Assembly (NCBI GenBank): GCA_949292215.1
Contig: CASEYW010000119.1
Coordinates: 1 to 34,427, forward strand
Length of the DNA stretch: 34,427 nt
Direction of reading: 5' to 3'
Origin: an uncultured bacterium
GTDB taxonomy: Bacteria; Verrucomicrobiota; Lentisphaeria; Victivallales; UBA1829
The notes below the pieces were generated by a model. That model worked only from the letters and a program-made list of their open reading frames with translations, made no database searches and was not told the origin of the DNA. How positions within the stretch are numbered: position 1 is the first letter of the stretch; each line of letters opens with the position of its first letter. Shown one piece after another: positions 14,838 through 23,365 of the stretch. The position numbers and the translations under genes were made by a program.

Positions 14838-16664
14838 ATGCCAAAAAAAATCAAATTCATGGACTGCTCTTTCCGTGACGGATTCCAGTCATGTCTCGGT
14901 GCCCGGGTCAAAACCGACGATTTTCTTCCTGCTCTTGAAGCTGCGGTAAAAGCAGGTATCAATCACATTGAAATCGGCGGTGGTGCCCGCTTCCAGAGCC
15001 TCTATTTCTACTGCCAGGAAGACGCCTTTGAAATGATGGACAAATGGCGCGCAACCGTCGGTCCCGACGTCAACCTCCAGACCCTCTCCCGCGGAGTGAA
15101 CGTGGTCGGACTCTCCTCCCAGCCCAGCGATATCATTGATCTGCATGCCAAACTTTTCAAAAAGCACGGCATGACCACCATCCGCAACTTTGACGCCCTC
15201 AACGACGTCCGCAACCTTGACGTCTCCGGAAAAGCCATCGCACGTCACGGTCTCAAGCATCAGGTCACCGTCACCATGATGGGACTTGCACCGAACCTGC
15301 ATGAGCCCTATGCGCACACTCCGCAGTTCTACATTGATCGCCTGAAAGAGATCCTCGACAGCGACATCCCGTTCGACAGCCTCGCATTCAAGGATGCTTC
15401 CGGAACCTCCACCCCCGCGACCGTTTATGAGACCATCAAAATGGCACGCGCCCTCATCGGCAACGACAAGGAAATCCAGTTCCATACACATGACACCGCC
15501 GGAATGGCAGTCTCCTGCAACATGGCGGCAATCGAAGCCGGCGCCGATGTCATCGACCTCGCCATGGCTCCCCTCTCCGGCGGAACCTGCGAAGCCGATA
15601 TCCTCACGATGTATCAGAGACTTCGCGGAACCGATTACACACTCGATATTGATCCGGAACGGATTCTCGGCGTTGAAAAAATCTTCAAAGATTGCCTCAA
15701 AAACTACTTCATGCCGCCGGAATCCATGCAGGTTTCCCCGGAAATCATCTTCAGCCCGATGCCTGGCGGAGCCCTCACAGCCAACACCCAGATGATGCGC
15801 GACAACAACTGTCTCGACAAATACGATGCCTGCATCGCCGAAATGCGCGAAGTTGTCGCCAAAGGTGGATTCGGCACCTCTGTCACACCGGTTTCCCAGT
15901 TCTACTTCCAGCAGGCATTCCGCAACGCCGTCATGGGCAAGAACGCGGACGGTTCCTGGAAGCTCGATCCGAAAGGCTACGGCAAAATGGTCCTCGGCTA
16001 CTTCGGAAAGACTCCGGTTGCTCCCGATCCGCAGGTTGTCAAATGGGCATCTGAACAGCTTGGACTTGAACCGACCACGAAGTCCGTCGTCGAACTGAAC
16101 GACGCCAATCCCGCGCTCGGCATCAAACCCGCAACCGAAACACTGCAGAAGAACAATCTCCCTGTCACCGATGAGAACATCTTCATCATCGCGGCATGCG
16201 GAGACAAGGGACTTGCCTACCTCAAGGGTGATCGTCCGCTCGGAATCCGCTACAACGAGGAGAAGAAAGCCGCTCCCGCCGGAAAACTCCCCGCGGCCTA
16301 TACCGCCACGGTCGAAGGTAAATCCTTCCATGTCCAGGTTGTTTCCGAAGATACGGTTACAGTTGACGGCAAGACTTTCAAGGTCAATGTTGCAACCGGT
16401 GCCGCAGCAGCCGCTCCGAAACAGGCCGGCGCTGCATCCGGCAAGACCTATGAAGTCACCTCTCCGCTTCCGGGTACGGTTGTCCGCACCTGCGTGGAAC
16501 CGGGTGATGAAGTGGAAGCCGGAGAAGAACTGCTGATCATTGAAGCCATGAAGATGGAGACACCCGTCAAGGCGGAAAAAGCCGGAACGGTTGTGGAATT
16601 CCTGGTCAATCCGAAAGAAGTGATTACAGCCGGCCAGGCCATCGTTGTCATTGAGGAGAAGTAA
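14838..16664 (+). CDS. oadA: Oxaloacetate decarboxylase, alpha subunit (carboxyltransferase plus biotin carrier)
   Basis: OadA moves the C4 carboxyl of oxaloacetate onto its own biotin, which is then decarboxylated by OadB. The 608-residue protein has an HMGL-like TIM barrel at 1-280: Asp14 in FRDGFQS, carbamylatable Lys185 in AFKDASGTSTP, and metal His216/His218 in FHTHDTAGM. A conserved carboxylase domain follows (MPGGALTANTQ onward), then an Ala-rich linker and a C-terminal biotinyl domain with EAMKMETP (biotinyl Lys572). The usual RDAHQS is RDGFQS, so the His is replaced by Phe16 while Gln is kept. Related subunits of pyruvate carboxylase or methylmalonyl-CoA decarboxylase are the alternatives, but the oadG and oadB neighbours favour a sodium pump. 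Confidence 0.94.
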   Translation: MPKKIKFMDCSFRDGFQSCLGARVKTDDFLPALEAAVKAGINHIEIGGGARFQSLYFYCQEDAFEMMDKWRATVGPDVNLQTLSRGVNVVGLSSQPSDIIDLHAKLFKKHGMTTIRNFDALNDVRNLDVSGKAIARHGLKHQVTVTMMGLAPNLHEPYAHTPQFYIDRLKEILDSDIPFDSLAFKDASGTSTPATVYETIKMARALIGNDKEIQFHTHDTAGMAVSCNMAAIEAGADVIDLAMAPLSGGTCEADILTMYQRLRGTDYTLDIDPERILGVEKIFKDCLKNYFMPPESMQVSPEIIFSPMPGGALTANTQMMRDNNCLDKYDACIAEMREVVAKGGFGTSVTPVSQFYFQQAFRNAVMGKNADGSWKLDPKGYGKMVLGYFGKTPVAPDPQVVKWASEQLGLEPTTKSVVELNDANPALGIKPATETLQKNNLPVTDENIFIIAACGDKGLAYLKGDRPLGIRYNEEKKAAPAGKLPAAYTATVEGKSFHVQVVSEDTVTVDGKTFKVNVATGAAAAAPKQAGAASGKTYEVTSPLPGTVVRTCVEPGDEVEAGEELLIIEAMKMETPVKAEKAGTVVEFLVNPKEVITAGQAIVVIEEK

Positions 16665-16667
16665 TCC

Positions 16668-18527
16668 ATGTTCTCTAAAATTAAAACCTATGCAGTCGCC
16701 TTCGCGGCTCTGGCGCTGACAGCGTCAGCCGTCGCGCAGACGGCAAAAACGGTCACGGTAACGACCGATACAAAAACAAATACCGTCAAAGCTCAGGTCG
16801 TCGACAAGGCGGAGGCAAAAGCCCCCGCCGCCGTCGCCAAGGCGAAAGCCGGTGTCGACAAAACCGACAAGAGCAACAAGCTCTCCTACGATCCGAAAGC
16901 AGTCCTTGCCAAAGATGCAGACTACGGAATCGGCACTCCTCTTGCCAGCCTTCCGAAAATCGGAAAGTACAAAAAAGGCGAGATCGACATGACAAAATGG
17001 CAGTTCCTCCCGGAATATGAGGACGAAGTCTTCGAGTGGTACAGACTGCCCGATGGACGCTGTGCCATGGTTTACAAGGAGTCCAACAAACCTGCAACCA
17101 TCTACTCGGTTTCCATGCAGGAGCGCCAGAAAATCACTCCGGGCCGTGAAATCATGGTTCTCAACATTCCCGGACGCAGCAAAGCAAAAGTCAAAAACAT
17201 GGGCAATTTCCTTCCGCTCGAATTCAGTCCGGCGCTGATGGCGTCCGGTACGATCGAACCGGGAGAAATCCTCGCCTACATGGCTCCGGAACTGCTTGTC
17301 CATGACTCCGTTTCTCAGGATGGCAAAAAACTCAAACCCCTTCCTGGAATGGGACAGATGTTCTATGATCTCTGGACCAGCACGGGTATTTATGATATCA
17401 TTCAGCAGACGACCGCGAATTTCAGCCAGACCTGGATTCTCGGACTCGGCCGCGTGCTGATGATGCTCGTTGCACTCGTTCTGCTCTATCTGGCTGTCTT
17501 CAAGGAGTTTGAACCGCTGCTCCTGCTGCCGATCGGATTCGGTGCGATTCTTTCCAACATTCCTCTCGCCGGAATTTCCGGTCCGGATGGACTGCTGGGA
17601 ATGGTCTACAACGTCGGTATTGAGTCCGGCGTCTTCCCGCTGCTGATCTTCATGGGCGTTGGTGCGATGACTGACTTCGGTCCTCTGATTGCGAATCCGA
17701 AAACCGCTCTTCTCGGCGGCGGTGCGCAGCTCGGCATCTTCTTTGCCCTGATCGGTGCGCTGGTTCTCGCAAAATGCGGAATCGACTTCGATATTAAAGA
17801 TGCGGCATCCATCGGAATCATCGGCGGCGCCGACGGCCCGACCTCGATCTTCCTGACCACCCGTCTCTCCCCGAAACTGCTCGGCGCGGTGGCGGTGGCG
17901 GCGTACTCCTACATGGCGCTCGTACCGATCATCCAGCCCCCGATCATGCGGGCGATGACAACAAAATCCGAACGTCTGATCCGGATGAAACAGCTCCGGA
18001 ATGTTTCCAAGCTGGAGAAGATCTGCTTCCCGATCCTGATCACATTCCTCTGCGCATTCCTGCTGCCTGATGCAGCTCCGCTGATCGGTATGCTGATGCT
18101 CGGAAACTTCATGAAGGAAGTCGGCGTGGTGGATCGTCTCAGCGATACAGCGCAGAATGCGTTGATCAACATCGTCACGATCTTCCTCGGTCTCTCGGTC
18201 GGCTCCAAGCTCTCCGCGGATCAGTTCCTCAGCGTTCAGACTCTCGGTATTCTCGTGCTCGGCTGCGTCGCCTTCTGCGTCGGAACCGCGGGCGGTATTC
18301 TCCTTGCGAAGATCCTGAATCTCTTCTCCAAGGAAAAGATGAACCCGCTGATCGGTGCAGCTGGTGTTTCCGCTGTCCCGATGGCGGCACGCGTCGTCAA
18401 CAAAGTCGGACTCGAATACGATCCGCAGAACTTCCTTCTCATGCACGCCATGGGACCGAACGTCGCGGGCGTGATCGGATCGGCTGTCGCAGCCGGTGTC
18501 CTCCTCAAGGCTCTCGGCGGACTTTGA
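16668..18527 (+). CDS. oadB: Oxaloacetate decarboxylase, beta subunit, with long N-terminal exported extension
   Basis: OadB is the membrane subunit that decarboxylates carboxybiotin and exports sodium. Residues about 229-619 form the standard multi-helix core (about 390 residues): [20 protein letters not shown], the essential aspartate in GGADGPTS (Asp389), and the C-terminal segment [20 protein letters not shown]. Unusually, the core is preceded by about 228 residues: a signal-like segment ([20 protein letters not shown]), an Ala/Lys/Thr-rich stretch (25-70), and a folded-looking domain (about 75-220) resembling nothing recognised. The extension would lie outside the cytoplasm. AGGAG overlaps the oadA end, three bases separate the genes, and a strong terminator follows. 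Confidence 0.93.
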   Translation: MFSKIKTYAVAFAALALTASAVAQTAKTVTVTTDTKTNTVKAQVVDKAEAKAPAAVAKAKAGVDKTDKSNKLSYDPKAVLAKDADYGIGTPLASLPKIGKYKKGEIDMTKWQFLPEYEDEVFEWYRLPDGRCAMVYKESNKPATIYSVSMQERQKITPGREIMVLNIPGRSKAKVKNMGNFLPLEFSPALMASGTIEPGEILAYMAPELLVHDSVSQDGKKLKPLPGMGQMFYDLWTSTGIYDIIQQTTANFSQTWILGLGRVLMMLVALVLLYLAVFKEFEPLLLLPIGFGAILSNIPLAGISGPDGLLGMVYNVGIESGVFPLLIFMGVGAMTDFGPLIANPKTALLGGGAQLGIFFALIGALVLAKCGIDFDIKDAASIGIIGGADGPTSIFLTTRLSPKLLGAVAVAAYSYMALVPIIQPPIMRAMTTKSERLIRMKQLRNVSKLEKICFPILITFLCAFLLPDAAPLIGMLMLGNFMKEVGVVDRLSDTAQNALINIVTIFLGLSVGSKLSADQFLSVQTLGILVLGCVAFCVGTAGGILLAKILNLFSKEKMNPLIGAAGVSAVPMAARVVNKVGLEYDPQNFLLMHAMGPNVAGVIGSAVAAGVLLKALGGL

Positions 18528-18551
18528 TCCTAATTCAATAGGATATTTCAG

Positions 18552-18584
18552 AAGCGGAACCGGAAACGGTTCCGCTTTTTTATT
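18552..18584 (+). terminator. Rho-independent terminator of the oad operon
   Basis: A perfect 11-bp stem, AAGCGGAACCG (18552-18562) with CGGTTCCGCTT (18567-18577), has a GAAA tetraloop and is followed by a T-rich tract. A smaller hairpin, ATCCTA/TAGGAT (18527-18544), lies between the stop codon and this terminator. Confidence 0.95.
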
Positions 18585-18598
18585 TTCCGCTGAATGTG

Positions 18599-18699
18599 AT
18601 GCGAGAGGAAAAGAACCGCTTTGAAAAGCGGTTCTTTTCCCCTCGCGCTTCCCTTTTTCCCTAAACTTCTGACGCCTTTGCACAAATCGCAAAGGCTCT
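18599..18699. repeat. Direct repeat copy 1 (about 101 bp) with two hairpins
   Basis: Copy 1 of a two-copy repeat. It contains a long hairpin (18601-18646; 21-base arms with one mismatch and a TGAA loop), a conserved link containing ccctttttccctaaac, and a second hairpin, GCCTTTGC/GCAAAGGC (18674-18681 with 18689-18696). Copy 2 is at 18852-18950. Confidence 0.9.
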
Positions 18700-18851
18700 C
18701 ACTTCGTAGATCTCACAACACTCGTTAATGGAGAAATTTTTATGGCGGAAAAATGCGCAAGCATTTTTCTCGGGTCAAGGACTGTGTCCTTGTCGCGATC
18801 CAGCGGCGAGACGCTGGTCGTGCGGAGCACGAAATCTTCATTTTAATGAAA
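18700..18851. other. Core of consecutive hairpins between the two repeats
   Basis: 152 bp with no credible gene. It holds five consecutive perfect hairpins: GAAAAATGC/GCATTTTTC with a GCAA loop (18748-18769), CAAGGAC/GTCCTTG (18776-18792), CCAGCG/CGCTGG (18800-18817), TCGTGC/GCACGA (18818-18832, directly abutting) and TTCATT/AATGAA (18837-18850). The packing and exact arms suggest a structured RNA or a structured DNA element. The function is unknown. Confidence 0.7.
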
Positions 18852-18950
18852 ATGCGAGGGGAAAGAACTGCTTTGAAAAGCGGTTCTTTCCCCTCGCACT
18901 TCCCTTTTTCCCTAAACTTCTGACGCCTTTGTATAAATCGTAAAGGCTCT
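18852..18950. repeat. Direct repeat copy 2 (about 99 bp) with two hairpins
   Basis: Copy 2 of the repeat at 18599-18699. Its long hairpin (18854-18897) differs from copy 1 by the loss of one A in the left arm and the matching T in the right arm, so pairing is kept. The small hairpin (18925-18932 with 18940-18947) has C-to-T changes in both arms that leave G-U pairs. Confidence 0.9.
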
Positions 18951-18973
18951 ATATTTACAAGAATGTAAAATTT

Positions 18974-18979
18974 TATAAT
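18974..18979 (+). promoter_or_regulatory. Candidate -10 box for the GH29 gene
   Basis: TATAAT stands in an AT-rich stretch about 75 bases before the chosen start codon. No good -35 box lies at the standard distance, because the upstream position is occupied by a TTTACA/TGTAAA hairpin (18954-18969). A weaker alternative pair, TTGAGA (18989) and TATTGT (19011), exists. Confidence 0.35.
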
Positions 18980-19052
18980 GAATCATGCTTGAGATTTTAT
19001 TTTAAGCAAGTATTGTATTTTATCCATGAAACATTCAAAAAAGGGAAATGAA

Positions 19053-21101
19053 ATGGCAGATCAGAAAGCACCGGCTCCCTACGGAGCCACTCCGACAAAG
19101 CAGCAGCTTGCATGGCAGAAAATCGGGATGTATGCGTTCCTGCATTTTACGGTCAACACCTTCACCGGGCGTGAGTGGGGGGACGGTACCGAACCGGAGG
19201 ACGTTTTTCACCCGACGGAAATGGACTGCGAACAATGGTGCCGGATCATCAGTGAGGCCGGATTCAAAGGAGTTGTTCTCACAGCAAAGCATCACGACGG
19301 TTTTTGTCTGTGGCCCAGCAAATACACCACGCACTCTGTCAAGTACTCCAAATGGCGTGACGGGAAAGGAGATGTTGTCGGCGATCTGGCAAAAGCGGCA
19401 AAAAAATACGGACTCAAGCTCGGACTCTATCTTTCTCCGTGGGATCGCCATGAAAAAACCTACGGCTCCGGCGACGCCTACAACGAGTTCTATCGCAATC
19501 AGCTCCGTGAACTTCTGACCACCTACGGCGGTAAAAACGGCGAAGATATTTTTATCACGTGGTTCGACGGTGCCTGCGGAGAAGGCCCCAATGGAAAGGT
19601 ACAGATCTATGATTACGACAAGGCGGCGGCAGTCATCCGGGAATGTGCTCCGGACGCGGTCATTTTCGGGCACATGGGCGACCATCGCGACATCCGCTGG
19701 TGCGGAAATGAACGCGGATACGCCGGATCCCCGAACTGGGCAACACTGAACGAATACAGGGATGCAGGGAACGACGGCGGTCTTCAGCACGGCCACGTCA
19801 ATGGAAAACACTGGTGGCCTTCCGAAGTGGATGTATCCATCCGTCCCGGCTGGTTCTATCACAAGGAGCAGGATTCCCAAGTCCATTCGCTGGAACATCT
19901 GCTTGACATCTGGTATCACTCTGTCGGACGCGGCTCCTGTCTGAACCTCAACTTTCCCCCGGACCGGCGCGGCCTGATCCATGAAGTCGATGCTGAACGG
20001 ATCCGCGAATTCAAAATCGTACTCGACAAAACCTTCCGCACCAATTTTGCCGCCGGAGCCCAGGTCACCGCCTCCAACGAACGTGGTCCCGATTTCTCCG
20101 GAAATAAAATGACCGACGGCTCTTCCGACACATACTGGGCGACTGATGACGGCATCACCGAATGCGAGGCTGTCATTGAACTCGGCGGAATCCGCAAAAT
20201 CAATGTAGTCTCCCTGAAAGAATACACTCAGCTCGGACAAAGGGTCGCAGAATTCACCATCGAATATAAAACCCCCTGCGGGCAATGGAAAAAACTGATC
20301 GACGAAACAACCATCTCTTTCAGCAGGGTTCTCCGCACGGAAACCATCGAAACCGATGCGCTGAAACTCAAAATTACAAAGGCGCTCGCATGCCCGTGCA
20401 TTCAGGAGTTTGCGGTCTATTATCAGCCGCCCCTGACATTTGCGCCGGCAATCACCCGCGACACCGACGGCACCATCACTCTTAAAGCGCCCAATGACGG
20501 AGTCCGGATCCATTACACGCTCGACGGCACCGTCCCGACTGCCAGTTCACCGGAATACACCGCTCCGTTCCAAATTCCGGAAGCAGGCTTCCTTCGCGCC
20601 GTCTCCCTGCTCAAACCCGGCGTCGAAAACGCCTATCCCGAAATCAAAAGCAATCCCGAAGCCAATCTCCGCTTTGGAACCGCTCTCAAAGACTGGAAGG
20701 TCATGGCAGCCGACAGCGAATTCGACGACAACAACAAAAAAGAGCATGTCATCACTGCCGACAATCATATCTGGCTGACCGCAAGAGACGTCCCGTATCC
20801 GCACTGGATTGCCATCGACACCGGACGGAAACAGACCATTCACGGCTTCATTTTCACTCCGCCGAAAACTTCGGAGTGCGGTATGGGTCCCGTCTACCGT
20901 TACCGTTTCCTCGTCGGCAACTCCCCGGACAAAATCGACATGGTCGCTGCGGAAGGAACCTTCGACAACATCCTCAACAATCCGGTTCCGCAGATCGTCG
21001 AACTGAACACCCCGGTCGAAGCCCGGTACATTCGTTTCGAAGCGCTGGAATCCGCAAATGGTGCCTGTTATGCGAACGTAAAACGGATTGAGCTGTTCTG
21101 A
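19053..21101 (+). CDS. GH29 alpha-L-fucosidase with discoidin-like and chitobiase-C-like domains
   Basis: A retaining exo-hydrolase that removes alpha-L-fucose from glycans. ATG 19053 is preferred to ATG 19026 because AAGGGA lies 7 bases before it; this gives 682 residues. The GH29 barrel (about 10-320) shows WQKIGMYAFLHF, VVLTAKHHDGFCLWPS, LGLYLSPWDRHE and the nucleophile Asp in ITWFDGACGEGPNGK (about Asp172). An F5/8-type carbohydrate-binding domain follows (about 330-450), then a chitobiase C-terminal-like segment (IHYTLDGTVPTASSPEYTAP) and a second discoidin-like domain to the end. No signal peptide or lipobox is visible, unlike the other hydrolases here. It stands alone between the hairpin element and two terminators. 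Confidence 0.93.
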   Translation: MADQKAPAPYGATPTKQQLAWQKIGMYAFLHFTVNTFTGREWGDGTEPEDVFHPTEMDCEQWCRIISEAGFKGVVLTAKHHDGFCLWPSKYTTHSVKYSKWRDGKGDVVGDLAKAAKKYGLKLGLYLSPWDRHEKTYGSGDAYNEFYRNQLRELLTTYGGKNGEDIFITWFDGACGEGPNGKVQIYDYDKAAAVIRECAPDAVIFGHMGDHRDIRWCGNERGYAGSPNWATLNEYRDAGNDGGLQHGHVNGKHWWPSEVDVSIRPGWFYHKEQDSQVHSLEHLLDIWYHSVGRGSCLNLNFPPDRRGLIHEVDAERIREFKIVLDKTFRTNFAAGAQVTASNERGPDFSGNKMTDGSSDTYWATDDGITECEAVIELGGIRKINVVSLKEYTQLGQRVAEFTIEYKTPCGQWKKLIDETTISFSRVLRTETIETDALKLKITKALACPCIQEFAVYYQPPLTFAPAITRDTDGTITLKAPNDGVRIHYTLDGTVPTASSPEYTAPFQIPEAGFLRAVSLLKPGVENAYPEIKSNPEANLRFGTALKDWKVMAADSEFDDNNKKEHVITADNHIWLTARDVPYPHWIAIDTGRKQTIHGFIFTPPKTSECGMGPVYRYRFLVGNSPDKIDMVAAEGTFDNILNNPVPQIVELNTPVEARYIRFEALESANGACYANVKRIELF

Positions 21102-21137
21102 TCCCCGGTCTCTCTCCGATCGAAAATGAAATCACTC

Positions 21138-21180
21138 CGTTCCCCCCGGAATCCTCCATTCCGGCGGGGAACGCTGTTTC
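21138..21180 (+). terminator. Terminator-like hairpin after the GH29 gene
   Basis: CGTTCCCCCCGGAAT (21138-21152) pairs with ATTCCGGCGGGGAACG (21158-21173) with one bulge, followed by ctgtttc. It is a stable stem with a short T-tract. Confidence 0.65.
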
Positions 21181-21264
21181 TGCTCCGGAAAACCACCGGA
21201 ACGATCACCGTTTCTCCAGGAAAAAATCTTCCTCATACATCCTGAAAACAAAAAGCAAATGACA

Positions 21265-21300
21265 AACACTTTCAGATCACTTTCTGAAGTGTTTTTTTTT
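21265..21300 (+). terminator. Second terminator before module B
   Basis: AACACTTTCAG (21265-21275) pairs with CTGAAGTGTT (21284-21293) with one bulge, ending in a run of nine T. It insulates the module B promoter from upstream transcription. Confidence 0.85.
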
Positions 21301-21340
21301 ATTATTTACACTCAAAAAAGAAGATTCTTCCGAAAAAAGA

Positions 21341-21369
21341 TTGCCTTTTTTCCAAAAATATCCTATAAT
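21341..21369 (+). promoter_or_regulatory. Sigma70 promoter of module B with overlapping inverted repeat
   Basis: TTGCCT (21341-21346), a 17-base spacer and TATAAT (21364-21369) precede the regulator gene. An inverted repeat, GAAAAAAG-ATTGC-CTTTTTTC (21332-21352), spans the -35 box and is a candidate operator for the encoded regulator. Confidence 0.7.
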
Positions 21370-21395
21370 TGATGAAAACTCCGGAGAGCGAAACC

Positions 21396-22523
21396 ATGAC
21401 AACTGCAAAACGAAAAGTTCCCTACTTGGAAATCGCGTCAGAACTCCGCGGAAAAATCCTCAGGGAGAACCTTTCCTCCGGAACTCCCATCATGTCCAGC
21501 CGCGCGCTTGCACGCTATTACAAAGTCTCCCTGAGTACAGCGCACAAAGCGGTTCAAAGTCTGGTTGAAGAAGGCATTCTGTACCGCCGGCAGGGAAGCG
21601 GAACCTATGTCGGGAAGCATGAACCGGAGAAAACAAAACCGCTGGTCATCGGATGCAACTTCCGGAACAGGCCCAATGAACGACTGAAAAAACTTCTTTT
21701 TGAACCGGAAACACACGCTATGGAATATTTGCAGACTCAAAACTGTACTCTGCGACTGCTTCCGCCGGAAACATTCACCGTCGGAGATTCAACAGGAGAA
21801 TCTCTTCTCGGGCTGGACGGACTCCTCATATCCACCACTCTCTCCTCACTGAACTGTCCTTACCTGCTGAATGCCCTGAAAATACCAACCGTTCTTTTCC
21901 AGGGAGAATGCGAATACGATCTGCCCTTCCATCAGGTTCTTCCCGATCAGATGACCGGACTGCGCGCCATGTTCCGAAAAGCCGGGTACTGGAAGTTCGA
22001 CAGCATCCTCATTGTTCATCATGACCATCAGAACGCCTGCTTCCGGAAGGATATCTGCATCCGAGCGGCAGAAGAGGCCGGATACCGCAACATCGAAACC
22101 ATTCTCATTCCTCAGGGAGGAAACGTTTACAAACTTGGTTTCCAGCTTGCCAGAAACACCAGAAACAGACTCATCTTCACCGCAAGCGATCTGATCACAT
22201 TCGATCTGATCCGGGCTTTCAATGACACGGGACTCCTCCCGAGCCGGGATTATCACATCGTCGGATTCGACAACATCGAAGGCATCAACATCCGTCCCTG
22301 CCCGATCCCGATGGCAACTGCGATTTCCTACAATCGCGAAAAGGCTGCAATCATCGCGGTCCAGCTTCTGCTTTCTGAGATCCGGCAGCCTTCCGGATAT
22401 ACCCATATTATCAAGATTCCAACCGAATTCATTCTCCGTGAAAGCGGCCTGAACCGGAAATATAACTCTTTTGCAGAAACAATCTCGATCCAGAATCATT
22501 CGAAAAAAGGAGACAGAATATGA
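21396..22523 (+). CDS. GntR-type helix-turn-helix/LacI-type ligand-domain hybrid regulator
   Basis: A one-component regulator of the AraR-like architecture. Residues about 8-75 (from this start) are a GntR winged helix: [40 protein letters not shown] and [16 protein letters not shown]. From about 85 on is a LacI/periplasmic-binding-protein-like sensor with [19 protein letters not shown] and [12 protein letters not shown] 21396 is chosen because GGAG lies 8-9 bases before it and the upstream in-frame TTG (21369) overlaps the -10 box; the protein is 375 residues. Its stop overlaps the pseudopilin start by 4 bases. It probably controls module B in response to a sugar; the ligand is unknown. Confidence 0.92.
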   Translation: MTTAKRKVPYLEIASELRGKILRENLSSGTPIMSSRALARYYKVSLSTAHKAVQSLVEEGILYRRQGSGTYVGKHEPEKTKPLVIGCNFRNRPNERLKKLLFEPETHAMEYLQTQNCTLRLLPPETFTVGDSTGESLLGLDGLLISTTLSSLNCPYLLNALKIPTVLFQGECEYDLPFHQVLPDQMTGLRAMFRKAGYWKFDSILIVHHDHQNACFRKDICIRAAEEAGYRNIETILIPQGGNVYKLGFQLARNTRNRLIFTASDLITFDLIRAFNDTGLLPSRDYHIVGFDNIEGINIRPCPIPMATAISYNREKAAIIAVQLLLSEIRQPSGYTHIIKIPTEFILRESGLNRKYNSFAETISIQNHSKKGDRI

Positions 22524-23329
22524 AAACAAGACCATGTCCATGGAACAGGCGCAGAACCGATCCGGGACAAATGCAGGACTCCCTCTCATTTCGTTCCCTC
22601 TCTCGACATTTTACCCTGATAGAACTCCTCATCGTCATTGCGATCATCGCGATCCTGGCGGCGCTGCTTCTGCCCGCACTGAACGCTGCAAGAGACAAAG
22701 CCATGGCTGCAAAATGCCTCTCGAATCTCAAACAGCAGGGAGCCGGATTCCTTCAGTACGCCATGGACAACAAGGAGCGCGTTCCCTGTTCCGCAACTCC
22801 GGGAACATACGGGGTCCATTACGCATGGAGACTTGCCATTGCGCCGTATACCGGAACAAAAGCGGAAAAGAAATATGTCATCAATAATGAACCGGAAGCT
22901 CGGAACAGTATTTTTTTCTGCCAGAAATCCAACCGGATCGCAGGAACACAGGAATACGGCCCCAATTCTCCGAATGTCAGTTACGGGCTTGCCTTTGCTT
23001 ACAGCCTCCATGTCGGGTGGTATTCCACCAACGCGAAAGGATGCAAATTCCTGACCGATATCAAGGGAAAATCTCCTGCGGAAACCATTCTGACCGCCGA
23101 TATCTCCGATCTCAGCATCGGACAGGGAAATATCCCCGTCTGCTGGAACCCGGATGCCTCCGATCCGAATGTGGTCGGCAACCGGCACTCTCAGGGAATC
23201 AACATCAATTGGGCCGACGGACATGCCTCCTGGATGAGCAACGCCGCTCTCAACGCCGGGAAAAACGGCGATATCAATTACTACTGGCGAATTCGTCCCG
23301 AAGGTTCTCCAACCGCCGAACGGGAATAA
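22520..23329 (+). CDS. Type II secretion/type IV pseudopilin-like protein with H-X9-DG motif
   Basis: A 269-residue protein whose start overlaps the regulator stop (ATGA) and has an excellent AAGGAG ribosome site, so the long 30-residue leader ([15 protein letters not shown]...) appears genuine. The prepilin core follows: [16 protein letters not shown], a hydrophobic helix and [20 protein letters not shown]. The residue before the Phe is His rather than Gly. The C-terminal H-X9-DG signature is [12 protein letters not shown]. It parallels the pseudopilin of module A in size, order and motif. The role is unknown; a link to surface handling of the glycan or the neighbouring secreted enzyme is inferred from the repeated layout. 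Confidence 0.87.
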   Translation: MKTRPCPWNRRRTDPGQMQDSLSFRSLSRHFTLIELLIVIAIIAILAALLLPALNAARDKAMAAKCLSNLKQQGAGFLQYAMDNKERVPCSATPGTYGVHYAWRLAIAPYTGTKAEKKYVINNEPEARNSIFFCQKSNRIAGTQEYGPNSPNVSYGLAFAYSLHVGWYSTNAKGCKFLTDIKGKSPAETILTADISDLSIGQGNIPVCWNPDASDPNVVGNRHSQGININWADGHASWMSNAALNAGKNGDINYYWRIRPEGSPTAERE

Positions 23330-23365
23330 ATCACTGAAATACGTAAAAACAAGATCGGATCTTTT

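Noticed and set aside
14889..16331. Open frame of 480 codons antisense to oadA
   Set aside because: Shadow of a strongly supported gene; no ribosome site or domain.
16725..18692. Open frame of 655 codons on the minus strand opposite oadB
   Set aside because: Composition is Glu/Arg/His-rich with no family match and it runs through the oad terminator. It is a shadow of the oadB codon pattern.
18728..18943. 71-codon frame across the hairpin core and repeat copy 2
   Set aside because: Copy 1 and copy 2 differ by paired single-base indels that preserve hairpins but not reading frame, and there is no ribosome site. It is better read as non-coding.
18599..18950. Possible CRISPR array, insertion sequence, integron attC or retron
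   Set aside because: Only two repeats of 100 bp with a 152-bp core; no spacers, transposase, integrase, cas or reverse transcriptase gene in the window. A structured RNA or non-autonomous element remains open.
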